Shown here piece by piece: positions 42,263-50,604 of a DNA stretch of 64,000 nt; the stretch's first letter is position 1; every line of letters starts with the position of its first letter. Below the pieces are notes generated by a model, which worked only from the letters and a program-made list of their open reading frames with translations, was not told the origin of the DNA and ran no database searches. Location: positions 310,001 through 374,000 of the forward strand of contig NZ_JAFMYW010000001.1 of assembly GCF_017353175.1 (NCBI RefSeq). Reading direction: 5' to 3'. The position numbers and the translations under genes were made by a program. The stretch is from Fibrella forsythiae (GTDB lineage Bacteria > Bacteroidota > Bacteroidia > Cytophagales > Spirosomataceae).

Positions 42263-42445
42263 ATGCAAAACTCAGCCAATCCTATAAGGCAGCGTTCAAA
42301 CACGTACCGTTCACCCTGTGGCCCCAACCCGTTGAATGCCAGACGGGTAGTAAACGCTTTTAAGGGCCACCCGATCAGCCATCAAAACAGTGATCAAAAC
42401 GGCCATCAAATCAATCATCAAAACAGCGGTCAAAGCAGACGTTAA
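42263..42445 (+). CDS. Possible small His/Gln/Asn-repeat protein
   Basis: 60 codons from the ATG at 42263. The C-terminal third is repetitive (HPISHQNSDQNGHQINHQNS, GQSRR) because the DNA carries degenerate CATCAAAAC/TGATCAAAAC repeats at 42375-42440. It is basic throughout. It could be a real small virion or DNA-binding protein, or a non-coding repeat read through by chance. Confidence 0.35.
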   Translation: MQNSANPIRQRSNTYRSPCGPNPLNARRVVNAFKGHPISHQNSDQNGHQINHQNSGQSRR

Positions 42446-42510
42446 GCAACGATTATATGCAGACTCATCAAAGAATTTGCTATGAGTCTGGCTGCTCCCT
42501 CATTTCTGTT

Positions 42511-42999
42511 ATGACCATCAAACTGGCGATGTCCCGATTACTCTACGTGAAAATGTTTCTGGTGCTGGCCTTCATCGACGGACTGCTTAGCCTGATTGAG
42601 CACAATATGATCAATCTGCTGGCTGCCGCAGCGGGCGCACTGGCCATCCGCTTCGCCTGGCCCAAAATGCCCATACGCACCTCTATTGGCGGCTGGTTGG
42701 TCGGTTTTATTCTGGCCTGCCTGTTTGGCAACGATGCCTACCGAAATCACTGGTTTGGTCAGCGCGAAATCTATGCCGCCTGGGGTATTGTCGCACTTGC
42801 CGGTGATATCATTATCCAGCTGATTGGCTGGGGTATTCGACTACTTCAACCCATTGGTAAATACACCATCGAGCACCCGGGCGAAGCCTTCAATAACGGG
42901 ATGGAACGAGCGGAACAGGTTGCCGGGGTTTGGATGCGCATCAAAGCGCCTGTCCTTTCACTTATCGATTTTATCAAATCCGTAATCCCTCATAAATAA
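42511..42999 (+). CDS. Phage membrane protein, holin-like candidate
   Basis: 162 residues from the ATG at 42511. Hydrophobic segments at about 13-28, 32-48, 58-75 and 90-112 (IYAAWGIVALAGDIIIQLIG), then an amphipathic tail (MERAEQVAGVWMRIKAPVLS). First clear gene of the plus-strand late region; the stop overlaps the next start by 1 base. A holin or virion-exit role is possible, but three other small membrane proteins lie closer to the endolysin. Confidence 0.65.
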   Translation: MTIKLAMSRLLYVKMFLVLAFIDGLLSLIEHNMINLLAAAAGALAIRFAWPKMPIRTSIGGWLVGFILACLFGNDAYRNHWFGQREIYAAWGIVALAGDIIIQLIGWGIRLLQPIGKYTIEHPGEAFNNGMERAEQVAGVWMRIKAPVLSLIDFIKSVIPHK

Positions 43000-43691
43000 T
43001 GATCCACTCTGTCGATCACCCGTTAATTAATGTCGGTCAGGCCATAGTCATCGTTTCGATGATCCGACTGTTTTTCGCCATCCGACTAACGCCCTTTCCC
43101 ATGCCACAGCTGGTGTTGGGCTTCTCCGTTTCCATGCTGGCTAATATGGTGGCCAGGGTCACCAATGCGAAGTGGTTCTATATCACCGACATTATTATGT
43201 GGGGCTGTTTTGGGGCCGTTGTCATCGCGGCAGTCTTCACCGTGCTGCACAGCCAGGCGGAGGCCAAAAAGCTAAGCACCGCTAAAGGGGAAACTGCCCC
43301 GGTTCGGGTGAGTGGTTTCTTCGACCGGTGGCAAATCCAGTTCACCTGGGGCGGTGCCATGCTGGTAGGGGGTATTCTGTTGTATGGCTACCTGAAAACT
43401 TACTTGGAGAAAGAAGACGCTAAACTGGACAAGGTAGTTGCCGTCACCAAGGAGAATACCAACGCCAAAAAGGAAGTGGCCAAACAGTTGGATTCCACAC
43501 GTAAGGAGCAAAGGGCGTTCACCGATACCATTCTCAAAACAGTCGATACCCTCAAGAAGACCAGCGCCGCCCTGATGGATGGTCAGACTACGATTATGCA
43601 GGGTGTAAAGAGCACAGGTACGTTGATCGAAAAGCGGTCGGCTCAAACCCGTAAGACGATTCGGGAGCAGGGCGCACAGGCTCAGCCTTAA
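42999..43691 (+). CDS. Membrane protein with C-terminal coiled coil
   Basis: 230 residues. Hydrophobic segments at about 10-25, 35-50, 60-85 and 112-130 (WGGAMLVGGILLYGYLKTYL), then a long Lys/Glu/Thr coiled coil (ENTNAKKEVAKQLDSTRKEQ). The ending ...GAQAQP and stop may be premature: coding-like sequence continues beyond it to 43824. Probably in the lysis or membrane-associated set with its neighbours. Confidence 0.65.
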   Translation: MIHSVDHPLINVGQAIVIVSMIRLFFAIRLTPFPMPQLVLGFSVSMLANMVARVTNAKWFYITDIIMWGCFGAVVIAAVFTVLHSQAEAKKLSTAKGETAPVRVSGFFDRWQIQFTWGGAMLVGGILLYGYLKTYLEKEDAKLDKVVAVTKENTNAKKEVAKQLDSTRKEQRAFTDTILKTVDTLKKTSAALMDGQTTIMQGVKSTGTLIEKRSAQTRKTIREQGAQAQP

Positions 43692-43824
43692 CGACCACTG
43701 GAAAAACTGGAGACCAAACCCGCGCCGGTTCCAGCCCAGAAAAAACCATGGTGGAAAGTCTTTGGCCGACGCGCTGTTGAGCCGGACTATTCCGATACGC
43801 TTGGCGTCTTTACCGCCAATTAGT
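43692..43824 (+). pseudogene. Decayed C-terminal extension of the 42999 gene
   Basis: Directly after the TAA the same frame reads RPLEKLETKPAPVPAQKK. Then, after an A7 run (43740-43746), a frame shifted by one base reads PWWKVFGRRAVEPDYSDTLG, VFTAN, stop. The composition is coding-like and a C-terminal WWKVFG motif after a Pro-rich linker is plausible. One stop and one homopolymer frameshift separate it from the gene body: true decay, recoding or sequencing error. Confidence 0.4.
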
Positions 43825-43848
43825 CCACAACGTTTTACCTATACAGTA

Positions 43849-44715
43849 ATGAAAAATCCAGTTGAAGAGCGCTTTCAGATCGCGCTAACGGCCTTGGTAG
43901 GCCTGCTAAGAAGTGACCTCTACACGCAGGTTGACACGAAGGCTTTTTGTGATAAATACAAAATGGCTGACCTGTTTTTTGTCGCCCTTTTAGAATTGGG
44001 CTGCCTTGTTCGGCCTGATGACGAAGCGAAAGCCGACCAGTTCAAACACACGCATTTGTTGTTGTCGATAGACCCTGATCTGGTCGTTACCAGGGTGCGC
44101 AATCTGGGCAAGCGCGGGGTAACTAAGACCAGTAATATCGCCTGGCATTCGGCCATAGAGGAGCAAATGCCCAAGCCTGGTCCACTCATGACAAAAGTAG
44201 TGACGGAGACACCAATGCTGAATAAAGCGTTGAAGCAGGTCGAACACGTACCTGACTCACTGATTGCTGCTCCACCCGCCCCGGTATCGGTTAATGTGTC
44301 CATTGATAAGCTACAGACCGCATGGGATAGGGACAAGGGGGAAATAACCCAGCTGTGTTTGGACTATGTTGCTGGCCCTGATAAGCAGGTTGTTTCTACC
44401 GAACAACCGCAGCCGACAGAGGACATTGATCAGGAAACCGCCTCGGTTACGGTACCACTACCAGAGCAACCCTTACCTCTTGCTCTCAGCGAGGCAGCTA
44501 AGGAATTTGTCAAGCAGTTTGTCAGCGCCATCTTATCCTCTTATGAGGATGAGCCCCAAACCCAGTTGCTGATGGTGAAAGCGATGGAGGAGGAGCTACG
44601 GACTGAGCAACGAGTCGAGGCAGATCGGCTGCACCTGGCGGCTAAAGACCTGTTCGCTCAGGCTGAGAAGCTCAAACAAAAGGCACTGGTGTACAACCCA
44701 ACCCTAAGCTGGTAA
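43849..44715 (+). CDS. Late-region protein, unknown
   Basis: 288 residues from the ATG at 43849 (MKNPVEERFQIALTALVGLL); an upstream start would run through the decayed sequence. The N-terminal 100 residues look like a winged-helix-type domain (DTKAFCDKYKMADLFFVALL; HTHLLLSIDPDLVVTRVRNL). The middle is Pro/Val-rich and the C-terminus helical and charged. Cytoplasmic. A DNA-binding or late regulatory role is possible; not recognised. Confidence 0.6.
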   Translation: MKNPVEERFQIALTALVGLLRSDLYTQVDTKAFCDKYKMADLFFVALLELGCLVRPDDEAKADQFKHTHLLLSIDPDLVVTRVRNLGKRGVTKTSNIAWHSAIEEQMPKPGPLMTKVVTETPMLNKALKQVEHVPDSLIAAPPAPVSVNVSIDKLQTAWDRDKGEITQLCLDYVAGPDKQVVSTEQPQPTEDIDQETASVTVPLPEQPLPLALSEAAKEFVKQFVSAILSSYEDEPQTQLLMVKAMEEELRTEQRVEADRLHLAAKDLFAQAEKLKQKALVYNPTLSW

Positions 44716-44720
44716 GCCCC

Positions 44721-44939
44721 ATGCTGAAGAAACTAGGTCTTCGCCCGGTGTACCTCTTTATAGCGGTGACCCTTATAGCCGTCGGCATTATGGTCTACTG
44801 GCTGCTTAAGCCAGCTGATCAGGAGCCAACCCCTCAACCAGCACCTGCCAGTGCCCCGGCACCCGCCCCTGTGAATCAGCCGCCTACCACCGACGAGGAG
44901 AGACTGGAACAGCGCCGCGATTCCCTCTACAACATTTAA
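44721..44939 (+). CDS. Single-pass membrane protein, Pro/Ala-rich tail
   Basis: 72 residues: membrane helix at about 9-29 (PVYLFIAVTLIAVGIMVYWL), then a Pro/Ala stalk (QPAPASAPAPAPVNQPP) and a charged end. An inner-membrane anchored, envelope-spanning shape, as in inner spanins of Gram-negative phages. It is 5 bases after the preceding gene. Confidence 0.55.
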   Translation: MLKKLGLRPVYLFIAVTLIAVGIMVYWLLKPADQEPTPQPAPASAPAPAPVNQPPTTDEERLEQRRDSLYNI

Positions 44940-45012
44940 CTGCCACTGACTGGCAGACTGATTTTACCCGTTTACCATCACCCAAAATGCGGTTTTACCG
45001 CACTGCAATCAA

Positions 45013-45279
45013 ATGCAAGAGCAACTAAGCACCCTACAGGCCAAACTAGAAACCATGCTGGCCGTAGAAAAAGTGGAGGCATTGGCCCCGTTTCAACTGG
45101 TAGGTACATCCCAATCACGTGCTGAAACTCGGCAACAGGAACTACAGCGATGCCTGAACATTACCCAACGAATGAGTAGTCAGCTTCGAGCACTACAGGC
45201 CGAATTGTCCGGTAATGAAGGCAGTAATATGACTATCAAAGGCTGTCCCTCCGGACATATTGTAGCGAAAGGACTTTAG
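45013..45279 (+). CDS. Small coiled-coil protein, unknown
   Basis: 88 residues, helical (MQEQLSTLQAKLETMLAVEK; RSAETRQ-type heptads; SSQLRALQAELSGNEGS) with two Cys. No signal peptide. Same strand and late operon; function not recognised. Confidence 0.5.
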   Translation: MQEQLSTLQAKLETMLAVEKVEALAPFQLVGTSQSRAETRQQELQRCLNITQRMSSQLRALQAELSGNEGSNMTIKGCPSGHIVAKGL

Positions 45280-45324
45280 TCAATCGTATCCATTCTCAAT
45301 CAGTTTTAAACCAGCTTATACCCA

Positions 45325-45996
45325 ATGAAATCGATCTTCTTTCTCCTTGCCTTGACAGCCCTTGTCACAGCCTGCGAACCATCGCGGCCCGATTGTACGC
45401 TTCAGGAAACTGCCGGTGGAGGCCTTGTGCCCTTTGGCGATTGTGACAATTGCGACGCCTATGCGATTATCAACAGTGATGGCGGGCAACGTCCGATGAC
45501 GACAGCTGACGCCGAACGCTATGTACAGCAGAATCCACCATCGGTCAATTACAATCCAGCCGCCCCGACGATGAGCGACTTCATGCTCTATCACATGCTG
45601 ATGACCGGGCCACGAGCTAGCCACTACTCGGTGATCTACGCCCCGCAGGTACGTTCCTATAGCACTTACCGACGTACCCATCCGGGCTATACCATGCCGC
45701 GCAGGTACGTTAGCAACATGACGGTGATTAACAAAACGGTCGTCAACCGGCAACCCTACCGCCGATCGGTCACCAGTTCACCCAGCCGCAGCTACGGTAT
45801 GAGTGGCGGGGCAACCCGCACCTTCAACGCATCGCGCACCTCGACGATGACCAGTAGCCGACCGTCCAGCTGGGGGAGTAGCCGAAGCTCAGGCTTTAGC
45901 AGTAGCCGCTACTCATCACCCAGCCGGTCCTCTTCGTTTCGATCGTCAAGCAGTAGCAGCAGATCCTCATCGTTTGGCAGTTCACGACGCCGGTAA
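45325..45996 (+). CDS. Lipoprotein with Ser/Arg-rich low-complexity tail
   Basis: 223 residues. Signal peptide and lipobox (MKSIFFLLALTALVTACEPS, Cys17). The mature N-terminus has four Cys (DCTLQ, GDCDNCDAY). From residue 150 on the chain is Ser/Arg-rich (SSRSSGFSSSRYSSPSRSSS). An outer-membrane lipoprotein beside a single-pass inner-membrane protein is compatible with an outer spanin, but the length and tail are atypical. It may be surface-exposed. Confidence 0.6.
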   Translation: MKSIFFLLALTALVTACEPSRPDCTLQETAGGGLVPFGDCDNCDAYAIINSDGGQRPMTTADAERYVQQNPPSVNYNPAAPTMSDFMLYHMLMTGPRASHYSVIYAPQVRSYSTYRRTHPGYTMPRRYVSNMTVINKTVVNRQPYRRSVTSSPSRSYGMSGGATRTFNASRTSTMTSSRPSSWGSSRSSGFSSSRYSSPSRSSSFRSSSSSSRSSSFGSSRRR

Positions 45997-46029
45997 GCGC
46001 CAGTACTGCTAACCTCAACGAACGTCTAT

Positions 46030-46482
46030 ATGAAAGCGTTAGTCGGGTTGATGCTGTTTCTGGGGGCAGCATCAACCGTTTCAGGCCAGTCGGGTGTACC
46101 GCCTTATCTGATGGCCAACCCCCGGGAGCAGGTTGTTGATCTGGAGCGTCAGCTCAATCAGTATAAAACGGCACTGGTCGAAGCGCAGCGCCAATTGGTC
46201 GATGTGCAGGCGCTACTTGTCGAAATCAAAGCGACTGATCTGGCGCTGGATAAGAAGCGGTTGCAACGTATCGATTCGATCACGGTTGAAGCCAATCGAA
46301 AGATAGAAGCTGAATATCAGCTACGGGTGGCTGCTGATAGGCGGGCAACGACGGCCGAGGGAAAGCTGAATGGTGTAGTGGGCCGATTGGGACTGGAAGC
46401 CGCTACTAATCGATTTGGTGGATTTAAGCGGCGTAGTGCCTTGAAAGAGATTATCGAATACGCCATCAACCCCAAGCCATAA
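46030..46482 (+). CDS. Secreted coiled-coil protein
   Basis: 150 residues. Signal peptide (MKALVGLMLFLGAASTVSGQ) and a long heptad-rich helix (EQVVDLERQLNQYKTALVEA...ATDLALDKKRLQRIDSITVE), basic end. A periplasmic coiled coil before small membrane proteins and the endolysin fits a lysis accessory (spanin-like) role by inference. Confidence 0.55.
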   Translation: MKALVGLMLFLGAASTVSGQSGVPPYLMANPREQVVDLERQLNQYKTALVEAQRQLVDVQALLVEIKATDLALDKKRLQRIDSITVEANRKIEAEYQLRVAADRRATTAEGKLNGVVGRLGLEAATNRFGGFKRRSALKEIIEYAINPKP

Positions 46483-46488
46483 ATCAAT

Positions 46489-46668
46489 ATGATCACGATT
46501 CACTGGCATTGGCTGGTCTTCGCCCTCATTCTAATCGTACTGCTCTACAATGTTAACCGGGAGTCAAAGCGGGCAGGGTCAGGCCCAGCTAGTGGGTTAG
46601 GAGTGCTGATCTGGTTAATTTTAACTGTTGCGTTCATTTTCATCTGGGGAGGCATATTCTGGTGGTAA
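46489..46668 (+). CDS. Small two-helix membrane protein, holin candidate 1
   Basis: 59 residues: MITIHWHWLVFALILIVLLY, a charged loop (NVNRESKRAGSG), then a second helix (LGVLIWLILTVAFIFIWGGI) ending FWW. It starts 6 bases after the previous stop. It shares layout and the HWxxF...I opening with the next gene. Two small membrane proteins just before the endolysin suggest a holin pair. Confidence 0.6.
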   Translation: MITIHWHWLVFALILIVLLYNVNRESKRAGSGPASGLGVLIWLILTVAFIFIWGGIFWW

Positions 46669-46691
46669 GCCTCTGCCCTTAATCAATCATC

Positions 46692-46880
46692 ATGCATCAA
46701 ATATTCTGTATCGAACTGCACTGGTTCATTTTCGCGGCCATCATCCTGCTATTTGTCTGGGTTGGCATGGTCCGCTTTATTTTCCGACTCGATCGGCCAA
46801 CCAACCATAAGTGGAACATCTTCTGGCTGATGGCGCTGGCAGCCTTCATCGCCACCTGGATTACGTTGTTCTGTCAGTAA
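46692..46880 (+). CDS. Small two-helix membrane protein, holin candidate 2
   Basis: 62 residues: first helix about 8-30 (LHWFIFAAIILLFVWVGMVR), polar loop (DRPTNHKW), second helix about 42-60 (NIFWLMALAAFIATWITLFC). Resembles the preceding protein. It lies 73 bases before the endolysin start. Confidence 0.6.
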   Translation: MHQIFCIELHWFIFAAIILLFVWVGMVRFIFRLDRPTNHKWNIFWLMALAAFIATWITLFCQ

Positions 46881-46911
46881 GTACACTTCACCTTATTTTT
46901 TGCTCATATAG

Positions 46912-46928
46912 GGCTTCACAATGAAGTT
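46912..46928. promoter_or_regulatory. Phage operon palindrome upstream of endolysin
   Basis: GGCTTCA-CAA-TGAAGTT: the CTTCA/TGAAG core is intact, with two mismatches in the outer arms. 25 bases upstream of the endolysin ATG. The only site of the family clearly serving a plus-strand gene. Confidence 0.55.
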
Positions 46929-46953
46929 CTGATGCGTTTTGATCGTTCAACCA

Positions 46954-47550
46954 ATGGAAACTAACCCCTTATCATGGTCGCCGGTGGTAACCAAACAACA
47001 GCTGGTTCAATGCGGGGCTGACCCTAAACATGTTGGCACCTACATCGATCCGCTGAATCGCTACCTGCCCATGGCTGGGTATGCGATTACCACACCGTTG
47101 CGACTGATTCACCTGTTGGCGCAGTTGCTCCACGAGGCGGACAAGTTCAAGACGGCCGAAGAGTATGCCAGTGGCGCCGACTATGAAGGACGTGTTGATC
47201 TGGGCAACATTCACCCGGGCGACGGTGTGCGCTTCAAAGGCAGAGGGCTGATACAATGCACGGGCAGAACCAACTACGCAGCCTACAGCAAAAAGACGGG
47301 CATTGACTACCTGGCTCATCCGGAGTGGCTCGAACGGCCTGATGATGCCGTGCTGGTATCACTGTGGTACTGGAAGACCCGCAACCTGAACGTGTACGCC
47401 GATCGGGACGACGTGCTCAGCATCTCCCAGGCCATCAATCAGGGGTCCGTGGCTAAACCCGGTTCAAAGAGACGACTGCCCAATGGGTATGCGGCCCGTC
47501 GGATTTATCTGGGTAAATGCCAGGCGGTTTTCATGCCTGACGCTGCCTAA
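46954..47550 (+). CDS. GH19-type endolysin (chitinase-like muramidase)
   Basis: 198 residues from the ATG at 46954. Family pattern: HLLAQLLHEADKFKTAEEYA with the catalytic Glu in LLHEADKF, then GDGVRFKGRGLIQCTGRTNY and WYWKTRNLN; the C-terminus has ISQAINQGS. It cuts the glycan of peptidoglycan at lysis. No signal peptide, so a holin is needed for export. It follows the putative holin pair. Confidence 0.88.
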   Translation: METNPLSWSPVVTKQQLVQCGADPKHVGTYIDPLNRYLPMAGYAITTPLRLIHLLAQLLHEADKFKTAEEYASGADYEGRVDLGNIHPGDGVRFKGRGLIQCTGRTNYAAYSKKTGIDYLAHPEWLERPDDAVLVSLWYWKTRNLNVYADRDDVLSISQAINQGSVAKPGSKRRLPNGYAARRIYLGKCQAVFMPDAA

Positions 47551-47590
47551 TCATTTTCACATAAACGTCTTAGTAGCTAAGCTATTTTAC

Positions 47591-48166
47591 ATGAAAGACA
47601 AACAGAATTTCAAGCCAGGTGACCGGGTCAAACGAATTGATTCATACGGCTCGCTAGTCATCGAACGCATTGATGCAGATGGTAAAAAAGCCAAAGTAAT
47701 TCCGTGTGTTAATCTGGTAGGCACCAATCAGCCTCGCTCACAGTGGGTAGCTATAGGCGACTTGCGCCTGGCTACCGAAACCAGCCACGTGTATATCCTC
47801 GGGGATAAGGTGACTCACCACGACCTGTTCCCCAACGGCTACTTCACAGTAGTAGGCGTCCGCGCCAATGAGCTGGAGCTGAAAGGCGACTTCTCGGGGG
47901 GGGCGTGTGGTTACGACCAAACCGATTGGGTAACCATTGATAAGATCAGCCCCTATAAGCCTGAGCACTTTGTTCGCCCGCCTCGTGGCCTTTTGGACCG
48001 CAAGTACATTGATGAGCAGCGTCAGCAGGATATCAACGACGCCATTAAACGCTACATGGAAGCCGGCCGAACAGTGCCTGGTGAGTGGCTGGAAGAGTAC
48101 AATGAAATCGTGGCGCGGAAAGGTGCTAGGCAGCTGCAGCAGGATATTGACGCGCTGGAGCGATAG
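47591..48166 (+). CDS. Late-region protein with SH3-like repeats, unknown
   Basis: 191 residues from the ATG at 47591; an upstream start would overlap the endolysin. Two KOW/SH3-like beta segments (FKPGDRVKRIDSYGSLVIER; VYILGDKVTHHDLFPNGYFT) and a helical C-terminus (YIDEQRQQDINDAIKRYMEA). Not recognised. It sits between endolysin and terminase. Confidence 0.55.
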   Translation: MKDKQNFKPGDRVKRIDSYGSLVIERIDADGKKAKVIPCVNLVGTNQPRSQWVAIGDLRLATETSHVYILGDKVTHHDLFPNGYFTVVGVRANELELKGDFSGGACGYDQTDWVTIDKISPYKPEHFVRPPRGLLDRKYIDEQRQQDINDAIKRYMEAGRTVPGEWLEEYNEIVARKGARQLQQDIDALER

Positions 48167-48287
48167 GGGAGACTTAAGGGTGCGCAAAAAGCAGAATAAT
48201 ACAATTCTCGAACGGTAAGCGATGAAAACGAGCCGAGGGGCTGGAAAGCAAGGAATGCGGCCAAAAACGCCCCGGAAATTTCAAAAC

Positions 48288-48316
48288 AGGTAACGAAAGG
48301 TAACGAATAGTAACGG
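48288..48316 (+). repeat. Three 10-bp direct repeats before terminase small subunit
   Basis: AGGTAACGAA, AGGTAACGAA, TAGTAACGG, ending at the terS ATG. Iteron-like sites by a terminase gene are candidates for pac/cos recognition by the small subunit. Confidence 0.5.
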
Positions 48317-49123
48317 ATGACCAAACAGCAGGAACGGTTTGTTGAGGCGTTTGCGCGTTGCCTAGTGCGGTCTCAAGCGGCTATCCAGGCTGGGTATAGT
48401 GCAAAATCAGCGAAGCAGCGCGGGTATGAGCTGATGTGCAATCCAGAGATCAGAGCGGCAGTCAATGCCAAACTGCTGGAGATGCACGTCAGCTGGGAGG
48501 AGGCCGCGTACCGCATCGGCATCACGGCCCGCAGTAGCCTCAACGATTGCTTGATCATCCGGGAGGTTATCGAGACCAGAATGGTGCGTAGACCCTTGCA
48601 GGATTTGATCGACGCCTTACAGCTGGAGCATGATATTGAACAAACCTTATTCGAGGAATTGGGGATGGGCGATTACGTACCCAAACCCAAAAAAAGGAAG
48701 GGGCGTAAAACCGATGAGGAGGCTGATGAAGAGGAACTGCACAAACTACAGGATGAGCATTTTGTAAAGCAGCAGGAGCGAAAGATGTCCATGCGGCGCT
48801 ACCAGATCGAGCTTCGGTTTAACCCGGATGCTTACCGGGACGTAGCTGAAACAGTAAAGGTCAGAGAAGTGTCGGTGGACTTTGAAAAGCTCAGAGATGC
48901 CGAAACAGAAGGGCGAATCAAGAAACTGACTTTCGACAAGAAGGGGAGGCCACAGATCGAACTCTACCCAGCCGATCGGGCGCAGGAAACGATTCTCAAG
49001 CTCAATGGCAAGTTGCCAAGCAAAGAGACAGATCCGGGCTTCAAGGAAGTGGACATATCCGGTCTGTCCGAAGAAATGCAAGCCATGCTGGTAGAACTAG
49101 CCAGACTAAACCGACAATCATGA
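48317..49123 (+). CDS. terS: Terminase small subunit
   Basis: 268 residues. N-terminal HTH (QERFVEAFARCLVRSQAAIQ, AGYSAKSAKQRGYELMCNPE) is the standard terminase small-subunit DNA-binding pattern. An acidic/basic linker (KKRKGRKTDEEADEEELHKL) and a charged C-terminus follow. It recognises the packaging site and loads the large subunit, whose gene overlaps by 4 bases. Longer than many TerS (about 150-200) because of the linker. Confidence 0.85.
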   Translation: MTKQQERFVEAFARCLVRSQAAIQAGYSAKSAKQRGYELMCNPEIRAAVNAKLLEMHVSWEEAAYRIGITARSSLNDCLIIREVIETRMVRRPLQDLIDALQLEHDIEQTLFEELGMGDYVPKPKKRKGRKTDEEADEEELHKLQDEHFVKQQERKMSMRRYQIELRFNPDAYRDVAETVKVREVSVDFEKLRDAETEGRIKKLTFDKKGRPQIELYPADRAQETILKLNGKLPSKETDPGFKEVDISGLSEEMQAMLVELARLNRQS

Positions 49124-50592
49124 TCAAGCTAGTCCTCTCCGCTAAAATGCTGGCCAACATGATTATGGCTGAGCGGTCGCGGTGCCTTAAATCGTTCTTC
49201 GAGTTTGTTAAATCGTTCTGGGGTGTCATCATCAAGGAAAAGCCAATCTATAATTGGCATATTCCCTTCATCTGTGAGGAGTTGCAGAAACTGACGGTTT
49301 TCATTAAAGATCGCCTGGCCAAACCATACGACTTGCTGATTAACATTCCGCCCGGAACAACCAAAACGTCCATCGTCACAATTCTGTGGCCAGCGTGGCT
49401 ATGGGCCATCGATCCGACAATACGGGTTATCTCCAACTCGTATGCCGGTAAGTTAAGTGTAGAACATGCAGTTAAAACCCGTGACATTATCTATTCAGAC
49501 CTCTTCAAGCAACTGTTTCCGGAGGTTCGTATCCGTCGTGACAAAGCAGGTAAAGCCTCGTATACCAATACCAAGGGCGGTGACCGAAACACAACCTCAT
49601 CGGGCGGGGCCATTACCGGGTTTCATGGTCACGTGATCATCAATGATGACCCGTTGAATCCCAAGCAGGCACTGTCGGATGAATTGCGGAATACGGCCAA
49701 CGAACACACCAAAACGCTCTCCTCACGGAAAGTCGATAAAGAGAACACCCCGGTGGTCACCATCATGCAGCGGCTCCATGCCGACGATGTGACAGGCTTT
49801 CTGCTGAAGAAGAAAGAGGACAACATCCGGCACATCTGTCTGCCTGCTGAAGATGGGCCCAACGTCAAGCCGGCCGAACTACGAAAGTTTTACGTCGACG
49901 GCTTGCTTGACCCGCGTCGCCTCAACCGCAAGGTACTGGCCGAGGCAAAGGTCGATTTGGGCAGCCGGGAGTACGCGGGTCAATTCGATCAAACCCCATC
50001 TGTTGAAGGGGGTAATATCGTCAAAGAAGAGTGGTTCAAGTTCGTCAGCCGGGAGACATTCAATCGGATGCGTAAAACCGAACCAATCATCTTTTTTGGC
50101 GATACGGCTTTTACCGATAAACAGGAAAACGACCCCTCGGGCTTATTGGCTACCTGTAGAATCGGGAATGACCTCTTCATTCTGGACTATACAACCGTTC
50201 GGCTGGAGTTTCCTGAATTCCTCAAATTCCTACCTACCTACGTTAGAGCGCAAGGCTACACAGAGACCAGTACCATTCGCATTGAGCCTAAGACAGCAGG
50301 CCTACCCACGGTACAATCGATAAAGCGTGAAACAAAGCTCAACATAACGTATACCCCGTCACCCAATGATTCCAAGCTGGTACGACTCAATGCCGTCACA
50401 CCAAAGATTGAGGTGGGCCGGGTGTACCTAATCTCCGGCGTATGGAATGAGGCTTTCGTTACCGAAGTCTGTGGCTTTCCAACCCAGCCTCACGATGAGG
50501 CTGTCGACTTGATCTCGTACGCAATCGAATACCATTTGAAAGGATCAACCACTCAGGATAATGCTGCCAAGGCAGCCAGCATGCTGGGCTAA
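49120..50592 (+). CDS. terL: Terminase large subunit
   Basis: 490 residues. Walker A-like IPPGTTKTS at 76-84, Walker B VIINDDP at 172-178, then coupling motif (VVTIMQRLHADDVTGFLL). Nuclease domain: FFGDTAFTD near 325, DYTTVRLEFP, and HDEAVDLISYA near 465 supplying acidic residues. It is the ATP-driven packaging motor and nuclease. The strand is opposite to the capsid operon. Confidence 0.92.
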   Translation: MIKLVLSAKMLANMIMAERSRCLKSFFEFVKSFWGVIIKEKPIYNWHIPFICEELQKLTVFIKDRLAKPYDLLINIPPGTTKTSIVTILWPAWLWAIDPTIRVISNSYAGKLSVEHAVKTRDIIYSDLFKQLFPEVRIRRDKAGKASYTNTKGGDRNTTSSGGAITGFHGHVIINDDPLNPKQALSDELRNTANEHTKTLSSRKVDKENTPVVTIMQRLHADDVTGFLLKKKEDNIRHICLPAEDGPNVKPAELRKFYVDGLLDPRRLNRKVLAEAKVDLGSREYAGQFDQTPSVEGGNIVKEEWFKFVSRETFNRMRKTEPIIFFGDTAFTDKQENDPSGLLATCRIGNDLFILDYTTVRLEFPEFLKFLPTYVRAQGYTETSTIRIEPKTAGLPTVQSIKRETKLNITYTPSPNDSKLVRLNAVTPKIEVGRVYLISGVWNEAFVTEVCGFPTQPHDEAVDLISYAIEYHLKGSTTQDNAAKAASMLG

Positions 50593-50604
50593 TCACGCTA
50601 ACTC

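Noticed and set aside
42375-42440. CRISPR-like array from the CATCAAAAC repeats
   Set aside because: Units are about 11-12 bases, degenerate, without spacers of constant length, and no cas gene is present.
43762-43848. Upstream start for the 43849 gene
   Set aside because: The extra 29 codons run through sequence that reads as the decayed tail of the previous gene in another frame; MKNPVEERF is the better start.
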